Shown: positions 22,085-29,536 of the stretch, piece after piece
Numbering within the stretch: the first letter of the stretch is position 1
How the letters are laid out: each line of letters starts with the position of its first letter
Notes under the pieces: generated by a model
Told to the model about the DNA's origin: nothing
Database searches by the model: none
Seen by the model: the letters and a program-made list of their open reading frames with translations, nothing else
Made by a program: the position numbers and the translations under genes
Source of the DNA: a virus
IMG/VR virus record: IMGVR_UViG_3300043449_000594
Span: 1 to 32,397 of that record
Strand: one strand, 5' to 3'
DNA: 32,397 nucleotides

Positions 22085-23590
22085 ATGGCTAACGAATGGA
22101 TGTATATGCTTCCGGCGCTCACCAGCCAGAACAGCAACACGGCGACTAGCTCAAAGACCAACCAGGATCAGACCAGCGCGACAACGCAGAGTTCGTCCAC
22201 CAACGCGAACCAGACCGGGCAGAGCCAGGGCGGCAATTTTGGCCTATCGCTCAATCAAATCCCGCAATGGCTGGAAGATGCATCGCGAGCCGGCGTCGGC
22301 AGCGCTCAGAACTTGCTCAGCCAGCCCACGCAGGCCTATGGCGGCGATCTGACCGCTGGCCTCAACCAGTATCAGACGCAAGCTGGCAATATGTTCCAGA
22401 ATGCTGTCGATCAGTTCTCGCCGTATTTTGACCAGGCGAAATCGACGATCCAGTCAGGCCTGCAGGCGGCGCCGCAGATACAGGCTCAGTCGTTAAAAAA
22501 TGGCTTGTCGGGCATCTCCGACTACATGAACCCCTACATCCAAAACGTCGTCAACAGCGTCCAGGATTTTAGCCGGCAGAACCTTGATCAATCGCTCAAG
22601 CAGACCGCCGACCAGGCTATTGCCGCTAGGGCGTTTGGCGGCTCGCGTCACGGCGTCCAGGAAGGCGTCGCGACGGCTCAGAACAACCTGAACACCAACA
22701 ACCTGGTCGCCAATTTACTGAACAGCGGCTACGGCCAGGCGACGAATATGCTCAGCCAAGACGTGCAGAACAACCTGACGGCTCAGCAGGGCAATCAGTC
22801 GTCGTTCCAGAACTACCTGAACAATCTGCTCAGCGGCGGCGGCGCGATCGCCAATCTCGGCACGGCGGCGCAGAACTCGCTGAACACCGGCATTGGCAAT
22901 CTGCTGAACTTTGGCAACCTTGCCCAAGGGACTGAGCAGAATGCAAACACCGCCGCCTACAATGAGTGGATGCGCCAGCAGGGCGTCCCACTCCAGCTGC
23001 AGCAGCTCTACAACCAGACGCTCAGCGCAGCGCCGCACTCGACAGCTCAATCAAATGTCGGGAACCAGTATCAGAACACAAATCAGAACACGACTGGCAC
23101 ATCCACGGGTCAATCGAACACCAACTCCACGATGAGCGGCACGTCGTCCGGCAACTCGAACACGAACAGCTCTGGCTGGTCGATGTCTCCGGTTCAGCAG
23201 CAGAGCAGCAATCCGATTATGACTGGCATAGGCGGTCTGATGGGGATCGGCAGTCTGTTCGCTGCGCCGAAGGGTGGCATAAGCGCGATGTCCGGCATCG
23301 GGTCTGCTCTGTCTGCTGGCTTGGGTTTCTTGTCGGACAAAAACATGAAAACCGACGTCAAGAAGCTCGGCAAGGATGAGGAAACCGGCCTCGACATCTA
23401 CAGCTATCGCTACAAGGGCGATCCAAAAACCTACCCGAAAGTTGTCGGCCCGATGGCCCAGGATATTGAGAAGCATTATCCCGGAGCCACGAAACGGCGC
23501 GGCGATCGCCTGACGGTGCATCCTGGCGCCATGAACTCACTGGCCGGCAAGTTCGCCGGAGGCGAGGCTTCTGCGCGGGGGCTGCTGTAA
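22085..23590 (+). CDS. Gln/Asn-rich virion protein with S74-like C-terminus
   Basis: 501 residues. Most of it is rich in Asn, Gln and Ser, with long low-complexity stretches (residues 15-50 and 320-370), around a helical middle (QNVVNSVQDFSRQNLDQSLKQTADQAIAARAFGGSRHG). It ends, after a hydrophobic Gly-rich stretch (SGIGSALSAGLGFLSDKNMKTDVKKLG near 400-428), with an S74-like domain (LDIYSYRYKGDP, then VVGPMAQDIEKHYPG). The combination is typical of podoviral proteins between nozzle and internal core proteins; it may be a tail tip, needle or ejected protein. This is the third S74-like end in the window. AAGGAA lies upstream, and the stop overlaps the HNH start (TAATG). Confidence 0.75.
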   Translation: MANEWMYMLPALTSQNSNTATSSKTNQDQTSATTQSSSTNANQTGQSQGGNFGLSLNQIPQWLEDASRAGVGSAQNLLSQPTQAYGGDLTAGLNQYQTQAGNMFQNAVDQFSPYFDQAKSTIQSGLQAAPQIQAQSLKNGLSGISDYMNPYIQNVVNSVQDFSRQNLDQSLKQTADQAIAARAFGGSRHGVQEGVATAQNNLNTNNLVANLLNSGYGQATNMLSQDVQNNLTAQQGNQSSFQNYLNNLLSGGGAIANLGTAAQNSLNTGIGNLLNFGNLAQGTEQNANTAAYNEWMRQQGVPLQLQQLYNQTLSAAPHSTAQSNVGNQYQNTNQNTTGTSTGQSNTNSTMSGTSSGNSNTNSSGWSMSPVQQQSSNPIMTGIGGLMGIGSLFAAPKGGISAMSGIGSALSAGLGFLSDKNMKTDVKKLGKDEETGLDIYSYRYKGDPKTYPKVVGPMAQDIEKHYPGATKRRGDRLTVHPGAMNSLAGKFAGGEASARGLL

Positions 23591-24060
23591 TGACGCCGGA
23601 AGACATAATGGCAGTATTCCCCGATCGCATATCGCCAGAGCCAAATAGTGGATGCTGGATATGGGACGCGGCTGTCGCGTCACACGGTTACGGAACATAC
23701 GGTAAGAACAAAACAGCGCACAGATATTCTTGCGAATTATCACATGGCACAATTCCGCATGGGATGATGGCGCTGCACAAATGCGACAACAAGCTGTGCG
23801 TAAATCCGCAACATATTTATATCGGAAGCAAGAAAGATAATTCCCTTGATGCTTATTCGCGCGGTCAAATGGATCATGTGAGGCATCCTGCTTGCGAAAA
23901 ACATCCGATGGCTAAACTCAAGCCCGAGCATGTTGCAGAAATACGCTCGATTGTTGGAAGATTTAAGCGCGGACAGCGCTCGGAAATGGCTATCCGTTTT
24001 GGCGTATCACCGGCGACAATCAGTGACGTCAAGGCAGGCCTGTCATGGAGGACGGCATGA
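23590..24060 (+). CDS. Free-standing HNH endonuclease
   Basis: A 156-residue protein. The HNH core is plain: HRYSCELSHG (44-53), then ALHKCDNKLCVNPQHIYIGSKKDN (61-84) with H63, N72, H75 and N84. The N-terminal SGCWIWDAAVASHGYGTYG (20-38) is the usual HNH_3 lead-in. The C-terminal part (KPEHVAEIRSIV, then MAIRFGVSPATISDVKAGLSW) is a helix-turn-helix DNA-binding tail. It is a homing-type nuclease inserted between two virion genes: its start overlaps the upstream stop (TAATG) and its end overlaps the next start by 4 nt (ATGA). No intron signs surround it. Confidence 0.9.
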   Translation: MTPEDIMAVFPDRISPEPNSGCWIWDAAVASHGYGTYGKNKTAHRYSCELSHGTIPHGMMALHKCDNKLCVNPQHIYIGSKKDNSLDAYSRGQMDHVRHPACEKHPMAKLKPEHVAEIRSIVGRFKRGQRSEMAIRFGVSPATISDVKAGLSWRTA

Positions 24061-24713
24061 AGCTAACAGCAGATGATATTGCCTACCTTAGACAGGCGGC
24101 GGCCCGCGATCATTACAATCCCGACGATGCGCTTAAAGTATTCAACTACGAAAGCTCTGGTCGTCCAGACGTCTGGGGCGGCAAAGGCGGTAAATACTAC
24201 GGCATCTTTCAGGCCGGCCCAGCTGAAAGAGCGCAGTTTGGCATTGATACGAAAAACCCTAGCGCAAAAAATCAGATTGATGCGTTCGGTAAATTTCTGG
24301 CGTCGCGCGGCTTCAAGCCGGGCATGGGCCTGCAGGATCTCTATTCAACCGTCCTCGCCGGCTCTCCTGGTCACTACAACCGCAGCGACGGCGCCGGCAC
24401 TGTCGCCGAGCATGTCGCCAAGATGTCTGGCGGCTCTCCGCTTGCTTACTCAGGAACCTCCAAAGCACAGCCGAGCAACATCGGCGAGCTGATCGGATTG
24501 CTTGACGCTGAGCGATCGGCGCCGGCCTCCGAGCCTGTCCCTATGCCGACTGTCCCGACTGGCCTCGTCGGTATTCGCAAAGCCGCTATGGGTCTCGCTG
24601 ACGAAGCGCAGGACGAGCAGGACGATCAGGACACCGCCGCGTTTCAGCAGGCCATGCTGGATTTTCACAATCGAAACCACGCCCAGGCTCTCGGCCTGCT
24701 GGGAGGTGAATAA
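24057..24713 (+). CDS. Virion-associated lytic transglycosylase-like protein
   Basis: A 218-residue protein. GGAGG (24047-24051) is 5 nt before the ATG at 24057, so this start is preferred to the in-frame ATG at 24045. Residues 30-75 (FNYESSGRPDVWGGKGGKYYGIFQAGPAERAQFGID) match the lysozyme-like SLT fold, with Glu31 as probable acid; NYESSG and YGIFQ are the family hallmarks. Residues 140-218 are a Pro-rich then acidic helical tail. It would open a small hole in peptidoglycan during DNA ejection. The following two large genes fit the rest of an ejection core. Confidence 0.8.
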   Translation: MKLTADDIAYLRQAAARDHYNPDDALKVFNYESSGRPDVWGGKGGKYYGIFQAGPAERAQFGIDTKNPSAKNQIDAFGKFLASRGFKPGMGLQDLYSTVLAGSPGHYNRSDGAGTVAEHVAKMSGGSPLAYSGTSKAQPSNIGELIGLLDAERSAPASEPVPMPTVPTGLVGIRKAAMGLADEAQDEQDDQDTAAFQQAMLDFHNRNHAQALGLLGGE

Positions 24714-26143
24714 TGCCGCTTCCTCTTGATGAATTTTTCCGCCGCATAACCGGCCAGCCGATGGCTCTGCCTGGCGCCGTCGCCCCCACTGGCCCTGTTA
24801 CCGCCCCGACGCCGACCGCCGCCGCTGTCGCCGCACCGACGCTGCAGGAAACGCAGCAGCAAGATTTCAACAACGCCGCGCTAAGCCGTATGGGCCAGCT
24901 CGGCATGATGCTTGTCGCCGCCGGCCAGCGCATGACGCCGCGTGAGCGCGCGACGATCCTAGCGCAGGCGCCGCAGTATATGGACGGCATCCAGAACGAC
25001 ATGCAGACGGCGGCGCAGGCCCGTCTGATGAATACTCGCGCGCAGCAAGAGCAGGGCGATGTCGAACGCCGCAATGCTCTCTTTGAGCGCATGAAATCCG
25101 AGCCTGGCTTCGCCGAGAAATTTGGCGTCACGCCGGAAGCGCTTGCGACCCTGTCGCCGTCCTCCCTGGAGCAGATTGTCGTCCACCGCGCGACGCAGGA
25201 TCCGCTCGACCGCGCCGCCAAGATCGCCGCGATCAACGCCGCCTCCAAGCCAAAATTTGATAAGATCGGCACCGACGCACTAGGCCAGGATCAATATGGG
25301 TGGATATATCCCACTGGGAAAATTGATCCCTATGTCCAAGGAGGCGAAGGATCGTCAGCTGGCGCCGCGCCATCCCTTGGCAGTGTAGCAAGTCAGCTTG
25401 ATGGGAAAACGCCGCAGGAACGATTAGAAATAATCAAGAAAAATTATCCTGCATTAGCGTCAGAGGTTGAAGGTATCGCTATGGGTCGGATGCCATTCCC
25501 AACCAGGAAATTCGGCACGAAGCAAGGCGATGCGTTAAGCACTTTGGTGTCATGGATCGACCCGTCCTATACGCCAATGACATACGACGAGCGCAAAAAG
25601 ACTGAGCTTGACTATTCACCTGGCGGCACAGTCGGGAAGCAAATTCTATTTGCGAATACCGGCATCAAACACGGTGGCGAGCTTCTTGGTCTCGCCGACA
25701 AATTACCCAACCACACAAATTGGGGAATGTTCAATAAAACCGTTAATGAGCTAGACGCCGCACGACAAGTTAATGCAGCGAAAGGCGGCCCAGTTAATTC
25801 GTACAAGCAAGCCGCGATCAACTTCATGGACGAAATCGGCAAGGCATTGGGCGCAGGAGCGTCTGGTGAGCGCGAAGAATTGAAGCGTCAGATTGAAGCT
25901 GCGAACGGCCCTGAAGCGATCAAAGATGTCATCAGGACGCAGATCACCCTTTTGAAGGACAAGATCGAGACGCAGCAAGGCGAATACAAAAAAACTATGG
26001 GGCCGATGGCGGGAAATCCAAATTTTGTTTCGGAAGAAGCGCAGGCGTGGCTCAATAAAATATTCCAAAAAGAAGATACCGCGCCCGCAACTCAACAGAA
26101 CAATCTTCCGCATGGCGTTCGTTCAATTAGAAGGGTTAACTGA
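24713..26143 (+). CDS. Internal virion (ejection) protein
   Basis: A 476-residue protein that begins in the previous stop (TAATG). The N-terminal part is Pro/Ala/Thr-rich (VAPTGPVTAPTPTAAAVAAP). Then comes a helical middle (NAALSRMGQLGMMLVAAGQRMTPRERATILAQAPQYM, DVERRNALFERMKSEPG), a linker (GTDALGQDQYGWIYP) and a helical end with coiled coils (EREELKRQIEAANGPEAIKDVIRTQITLLKDKIETQQGEYKK). This matches the style of podoviral core proteins located after the transglycosylase. No enzymatic motif is clear. The stop overlaps the next ATG by 1 nt. Confidence 0.7.
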   Translation: MPLPLDEFFRRITGQPMALPGAVAPTGPVTAPTPTAAAVAAPTLQETQQQDFNNAALSRMGQLGMMLVAAGQRMTPRERATILAQAPQYMDGIQNDMQTAAQARLMNTRAQQEQGDVERRNALFERMKSEPGFAEKFGVTPEALATLSPSSLEQIVVHRATQDPLDRAAKIAAINAASKPKFDKIGTDALGQDQYGWIYPTGKIDPYVQGGEGSSAGAAPSLGSVASQLDGKTPQERLEIIKKNYPALASEVEGIAMGRMPFPTRKFGTKQGDALSTLVSWIDPSYTPMTYDERKKTELDYSPGGTVGKQILFANTGIKHGGELLGLADKLPNHTNWGMFNKTVNELDAARQVNAAKGGPVNSYKQAAINFMDEIGKALGAGASGEREELKRQIEAANGPEAIKDVIRTQITLLKDKIETQQGEYKKTMGPMAGNPNFVSEEAQAWLNKIFQKEDTAPATQQNNLPHGVRSIRRVN

Positions 26144-27801
26144 TGCCGACATATGAAATCGTCGGGCCTGACGGCGGAACTTATCATATTGACGCCGATA
26201 CGGAGGAGGCGGCGCTTTCCGCGTTCCATCCAGAGGCGAACAAATATCAGCAGGCCGCGTCAGATCTTTACGCCAAGCAGAAAAAAGCTGGCTTGACCGG
26301 CGGAATGTCGGAAGGTCTTGCAAGCCGTGTCCTGCAGGGCGGAACTCTCGGGTTCGGTGACGAGATCCTTGCCGGCCTGGAGACGCCGATCGAAATGGCT
26401 CGGCGTGGCGTCGGCCCGTCAGAGGGATACAAATACGCCAAGGCATTCCAAGACGTTAAACGAGACGAGGCGCGCCGGAACACCGGAGCGTTCGGAACGG
26501 CGGCTGAGATCGGCGGATCGTTTCTTCCTGGTGGCGTAGTCGCCAAAGGCGTTCAGCGTTTCTTTGGCGCTCCTGCTGCCCCAGGCACGGCTCTGACGAC
26601 AGTCGGATCCGCGACTAATCTACCGGCTGTGGCTGGTCAGGTTCTCCCAAAGGCGCAGAAGCTCAACCCGTTTGGGCAGAGCGTCGCCACGGGCGCAATC
26701 ACGGGCGGCGTCCAGGGTGCCGGAGAAGAAGGCACTGATGGTATTGTGCCGGGCATGGTTGCCGGCGCGGCTGGAGGCGCAGCTGGACACGCTCTTGGAT
26801 CTGCTCTGGATCGAGGTGCGGGTCTTGTTAATGGCGCGCCGCGCGTGGCCCCGGCTCCCTCAACAGATGCTATACACGACGCGGCTCAGAACGCCTACGA
26901 CGCATTTACGAATGCGGGTGGTCTATTCACTCAGCAGGGCGTCAATGACCTATCCAGCGCCATTAGAACCCGCCTGCAGAACGAAGGGTGGGCGCCGGAG
27001 CTTGCACCCCAGGTTACGGCTTTGCTTCGCCGGCTCGAAAGTTATCGTCAGGGTGGGGCGAGCGGCGTTGGACAGATGACGCCGCGAGAACTGCAAACCC
27101 TTCGCAAGATCGCGTCTAATATCAGTAAATCAGCTGATGATCAGACATCGTTCTATGGCGGCGTTTTGACCGATGAGCTGGACAACTTTTTGAGCGCGGC
27201 GAACCCGGCTCATTTTACTGGACGGCCAGGTGGAGCGTCGCAGGCGGATCTCGCTTATACCCTTCAAGGAGCGAATAAACTTTGGTCGCAATATAAGAAA
27301 TCGGCAGACATTGATCTTGCGAAATGGAAGGCTGAGAACCGGGCTGCATCGACATATTCCGGCGGCAACGAGAACAACGCCTTCCGGCAGAACCTGAAAA
27401 GCCTTTGGGAGAAGCGCGGTCGGGAAGGCTTTACGCCTGACGAGAACGCCGCATTCCAGACGGCTGTGCGTGGCGGGACTGCTGAGAATGTCGCGCGCGG
27501 CGTTGGCAAGTTAGCAGCATCGCGTGGTGGTTTGAGCGCGATGGCGCAGCTCGCGGCAATGCTGCATTCGCCCCATATCGCTATACCGCTGGAGGTGACG
27601 GCAGAGGGGGCTAAATACCTCGGCGATCGATTGACGCGGCGTAATCTTGAAGAGGTGTCGCGCGTCGTTCGCAACGGTGGCGTCAGAAGGGCAGCCGCAC
27701 CACCGGCAGGGAAACTGCAGAACTTTACTCGGCAGATGTCTCCTTATCTCGCCGGGCCTTCAGGAGCATTTGCGGTTCGAGGCCTTCTCGACGAGCCGTA
27801 A
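26143..27801 (+). CDS. Large internal virion / DNA ejection protein
   Basis: A 552-residue protein. The N-terminus (TYEIVGPDGGTYHIDADTEEAALSAFH) is a short domain common in phage ejection proteins. Next is an amphipathic region (ASRVLQGGTLGFGDEILAG, typical of this class) and a hydrophobic Gly/Ala membrane-active segment (residues about 180-225, VATGAITGGVQGAG, IVPGMVAGAAGGAAGHALG). The C-terminal half is helical (IRTRLQNEGWAPELAPQVTALLRRLE, LWSQYKKSADIDLAKWKAENRA, LEEVSRVVRNGGVRRA). It probably forms part of the trans-envelope channel during infection. It is the last gene of the virion operon. Confidence 0.75.
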   Translation: MPTYEIVGPDGGTYHIDADTEEAALSAFHPEANKYQQAASDLYAKQKKAGLTGGMSEGLASRVLQGGTLGFGDEILAGLETPIEMARRGVGPSEGYKYAKAFQDVKRDEARRNTGAFGTAAEIGGSFLPGGVVAKGVQRFFGAPAAPGTALTTVGSATNLPAVAGQVLPKAQKLNPFGQSVATGAITGGVQGAGEEGTDGIVPGMVAGAAGGAAGHALGSALDRGAGLVNGAPRVAPAPSTDAIHDAAQNAYDAFTNAGGLFTQQGVNDLSSAIRTRLQNEGWAPELAPQVTALLRRLESYRQGGASGVGQMTPRELQTLRKIASNISKSADDQTSFYGGVLTDELDNFLSAANPAHFTGRPGGASQADLAYTLQGANKLWSQYKKSADIDLAKWKAENRAASTYSGGNENNAFRQNLKSLWEKRGREGFTPDENAAFQTAVRGGTAENVARGVGKLAASRGGLSAMAQLAAMLHSPHIAIPLEVTAEGAKYLGDRLTRRNLEEVSRVVRNGGVRRAAAPPAGKLQNFTRQMSPYLAGPSGAFAVRGLLDEP

Positions 27802-27914
27802 TGCCGGACGACGAGATCCAATTCATCAAAGGGCTGTGCCTCATCGGTGCAGCCCTTTTTCTTTGCCGTTTGCTCTTTGGCATCGGCCAGCTGCTCCGCT
27901 GGGAAATACAATGA
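27801..27914 (+). CDS. Possible tiny membrane protein (37 aa)
   Basis: ATG at 27801 lies in the previous stop (TAATG). The product reads MPDDEIQFIKGLCLIGAALF, then a hydrophobic stretch to LLRWEIQ, so one transmembrane helix. The stop overlaps the endolysin ATG (ATGA at 27911-27914). Stop/start coupling on both sides and the membrane helix beside an endolysin suggest a holin-like role. However, a terminator-shaped hairpin (27828-27864) lies inside it, so it could instead be a chance frame between two transcription units. Confidence 0.5.
   Translation: MPDDEIQFIKGLCLIGAALFLCRLLFGIGQLLRWEIQ
27828..27864 (+). terminator. Terminator-shaped hairpin at the start of the lysis cassette
   Basis: AAAGGGCTG (27828-27836) pairs perfectly with CAGCCCTTT (27850-27858), loop 13 nt, T-run TTTTTCTTT. 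It is located 27 nt after the ejection protein stop. It would partly separate virion and lysis gene expression. Confidence 0.75.
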
Positions 27915-28339
27915 TCAATTCTCGCAATCTCGCTGATCTCAATCCTGTCGTGCAGGACATGGCGAAGAAATTCATCGCCGCTGCGAAGAAGGAGGGCATC
28001 GATGTCCTGGTTACTAGCACTTATCGTGATGGTGAGAGCCAGAACGCTCTTTACGCGCAGGGCCGCACAAAGGCGGGTCGTATTGTTACGAACGCAAAAG
28101 CCGGACAGTCCTGGCACAATTACCGCCTCGCGTTTGACGTCGTTCCGCTGGTGAACGGCAAGGCGATGTGGAACGACATGCGCACTTTCCAGCGCCTTGG
28201 TCAGATCGGCAAGAGCGTCGGCCTGGAATGGGCCGGCGATTGGAAGACGTTCAAAGAATACCCGCACTTTCAATGGACGGGCGGCCTGACGCTCGCCCAG
28301 CTCCGCGCTGGGAAACAACCTCCGACGAAACTCGCATGA
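27911..28339 (+). CDS. Endolysin, peptidase M15-type (L-Ala-D-Glu/D-Ala-D-Ala peptidase)
   Basis: 142 residues from the ATG at 27911. Zinc site as in M15 peptidases: SWHNYRLAFDVVP (H69, D76) and EYPHFQW (H119), with GLEWAGDW (104-111) before it; TSTYRDGESQNALYAQGRT (35-53) is the family's substrate-side segment. It would cut the peptide bridge of peptidoglycan at lysis. No signal peptide is present, so it needs a holin. Neighbouring small membrane genes and spanin-like genes complete a lysis cassette. An upstream extension of the open frame overlaps the ejection gene and is not needed. Confidence 0.92.
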   Translation: MINSRNLADLNPVVQDMAKKFIAAAKKEGIDVLVTSTYRDGESQNALYAQGRTKAGRIVTNAKAGQSWHNYRLAFDVVPLVNGKAMWNDMRTFQRLGQIGKSVGLEWAGDWKTFKEYPHFQWTGGLTLAQLRAGKQPPTKLA

Positions 28340-28479
28340 TCAGAGAACTTGCTCACTCAATTCTCGCGCTTGCAGTCCTGCTTTGCATCTTGATCGGCGC
28401 CGCTTTCCTGACGGGATGCGAGACAGCGAAATATGTTGAGTGCGTAGCACGAGACAACACCCGCAACCCCTGCAACTAG
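28336..28479 (+). CDS. Small lipoprotein
   Basis: A 47-residue product that overlaps the endolysin stop (ATGA). A hydrophobic signal (IRELAHSILALAVLLCILIGAAF) ends in the lipobox LTGC, followed by ETAKYVECVARDNTRNPCN with two more Cys. It should be a short outer-membrane lipoprotein. Short lipoproteins in lysis cassettes can be o-spanins, but a separate overlapping spanin pair lies just downstream, so this may have another role, such as superinfection exclusion. Confidence 0.65.
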   Translation: MIRELAHSILALAVLLCILIGAAFLTGCETAKYVECVARDNTRNPCN

Positions 28480-28488
28480 GAGCAAAAT

Positions 28489-28662
28489 ATGTTGACCTCT
28501 TGGAAAACGACTATTCCCGGCATTCTGGCGCTTTTGGCTGTCGCCTGGAACGCTTGGCAGACCAAAACAATCAATATCGATGACGTCATCGCCGCTCTGG
28601 TCGGCGTTGGTCTTGTCCAGGCGAAAGATTGGAATGTCACCGGCGGAAATAAAAGCCTGTGA
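28489..28662 (+). CDS. Small membrane protein, holin-like (57 aa)
   Basis: ATG at 28489 with TAGGAGC 6 nt upstream, stop TGA at 28660-28662. The translation is MLTSWKTTIPGILALLAVAW, a polar turn, IDDVIAALVGVGLVQAKDWN, and the ending VTGGNKSL. Two hydrophobic segments and the GxGLxxAKDxNVTGG ending match a small family that recurs in lysis regions of proteobacterial phages. It is a candidate holin or pinholin-type protein; experimental function is not known. It overlaps the next ATG (TGATG). Confidence 0.7.
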   Translation: MLTSWKTTIPGILALLAVAWNAWQTKTINIDDVIAALVGVGLVQAKDWNVTGGNKSL

Positions 28663-28871
28663 TGACGATCCTGATCATCGGCTTGCTGGGCGCTTTTGGC
28701 GTGACCCTATTTATCTTCGCTCTCTCCCTGGAGCGCGAGAAGGGTGTGCTGTCCGAGCGTCTGCGCAAGCTGGAGGAGCAGGCGGCGATCGACAAGAAGC
28801 GCGCCGAGATCATTGCCCAGGCAAGGACAGATGATGAAACGATCGATCGCCTTAACAGCGGCACTTTTTAG
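28662..28871 (+). CDS. i-spanin-like protein (Rz-like)
   Basis: A 69-residue protein that starts inside the previous stop. An N-terminal transmembrane helix (ILIIGLLGAFGVTLFIFAL) is followed by a periplasmic coiled coil (LEREKGVLSERLRKLEEQAAIDKKRAEII). This is the topology of an inner-membrane spanin, shorter than lambda Rz. The next gene, in another frame and overlapping by ~38-41 nt, is a lipoprotein, the arrangement of overlapping Rz/Rz1 pairs. The pair would fuse the membranes in the last step of lysis. Confidence 0.7.
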   Translation: MTILIIGLLGAFGVTLFIFALSLEREKGVLSERLRKLEEQAAIDKKRAEIIAQARTDDETIDRLNSGTF

Positions 28872-29043
28872 CCTGGCCGCATGCCAATCAACCGGGGGCA
28901 GCGGTTGCCCGCCCCTGGTCAATTATTCCGCCGACCAGATGAAGAGAGCCGCCGCTGAAATGCGAGCGCTCCATAAAGACGCCGAGCTGCGCCGCCTGGT
29001 TACTGACTATGGCAAATTCCGCGATGCTTGCAGGGTGAAATAA
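28831..29043 (+). CDS. o-spanin-like lipoprotein (Rz1-like)
   Basis: 70 residues from 28831 or 69 from the ATG at 28834, which has the better spacing to AAGGA (28823-28827). Signal and lipobox: KRSIALTAALFSLAAC, then QSTGGSGCPPLVNYSADQ and a helix (MKRAAAEMRALHKDAELRRLV). It begins inside the i-spanin-like gene in a different frame. Mature part is helical rather than Pro-rich, so the match to classical Rz1 is by position and lipobox rather than composition. The stop overlaps the next ATG by 1 nt (TAATG). Confidence 0.65.
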   Translation: MMKRSIALTAALFSLAACQSTGGSGCPPLVNYSADQMKRAAAEMRALHKDAELRRLVTDYGKFRDACRVK

Positions 29044-29321
29044 TGGACGAAGAACCGACCGGCCACATTAGATGGGATTTCTCTTTAGGTAATATCGTGA
29101 ACCTTGTGGCTCTGGCCGGCGCCGGCTTTATCGCCTGGGGGTCGATGACTGAACGATCTGATGCAACCCACCAGGGTCTGTCGCATCTGACGGTCGCGCA
29201 GAAAGACATCGAGACCCGCGTGAGAGATCTGGAAACTGGACAAGCCAGATCCGCAGAGAAGCTGGAAAGCATCTTAAAGTCTGTTGAGAGAATAGAGGCC
29301 GCAATAGAGAAGCGAAGATAG
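29043..29321 (+). CDS. Small membrane-anchored coiled-coil protein
   Basis: A 92-residue protein. Residues 17-34 (LGNIVNLVALAGAGFIAWG) are a transmembrane helix. Residues 45-92 form a coiled coil (LTVAQKDIETRVRDLETGQARSAEKLESILKSVERIEAAIEKRR). This topology occurs in many phage lysis cassettes, annotated as holin- or hemolysin-XhlA-like; a second spanin-like or holin partner is plausible. It ends the rightward lysis group, 3 nt before the convergent hairpin. Confidence 0.65.
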   Translation: MDEEPTGHIRWDFSLGNIVNLVALAGAGFIAWGSMTERSDATHQGLSHLTVAQKDIETRVRDLETGQARSAEKLESILKSVERIEAAIEKRR

Positions 29322-29324
29322 AAA

Positions 29325-29340
29325 GAGGGCCGTAGCCCTC
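29325..29340 (-). terminator. Hairpin between convergent genes
   Basis: GAGGGC-CGTA-GCCCTC (29325-29340), 6 bp. On the minus strand it is followed by TTTCTATC, so it is better as a terminator for the leftward genes 29339-29853. The T-run is short. Confidence 0.5.
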
Positions 29341-29536
29341 AATCAGCTTTCGCAGCGCAATGCCCCTCATGGTCGAGGGGACAGAAATACCCGGCTGGAG
29401 GAAACTCTAGCCGGGCCTTTTTTGTTTCTGGCGGGTCGAGAAACGTATGAACGAGGGCCGCCACCCCGAGGATGACGACCAGCCCGATCAGGAAAACGAT
29501 CATCGCCGCCTCGAAGATTTCAAGGGCGGCTCTCAT
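29339..29536 (-). CDS. Small leftward membrane protein
   Basis: A 65-residue protein with one transmembrane helix (AAMIVFLIGLVVILGVAALVHTF, residues 10-32) and a soluble C-terminal tail with two Cys and two His (YFCPLDHEGHC). A zinc-binding hook is imaginable but not established. Its start overlaps the stop of the gene before it (ATGA at 29533-29536), so the two are one operon. The C-terminal coding part contains the rightward terminator in the opposite direction. No family recognised. Confidence 0.6.
   Translation of the reverse strand: MRAALEIFEAAMIVFLIGLVVILGVAALVHTFLDPPETKKARLEFPPAGYFCPLDHEGHCAAKAD
29390..29423 (+). terminator. Strong rightward terminator ending the lysis operon
   Basis: CCCGGCTGGAG (29390-29400) pairs with CTCTAGCCGGG (29405-29415): 11 bp with one G-U and a GAAA tetraloop; then CC and six T (29418-29423). 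It lies within the leftward gene at 29339-29536 and stops rightward late transcription. Confidence 0.88.
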
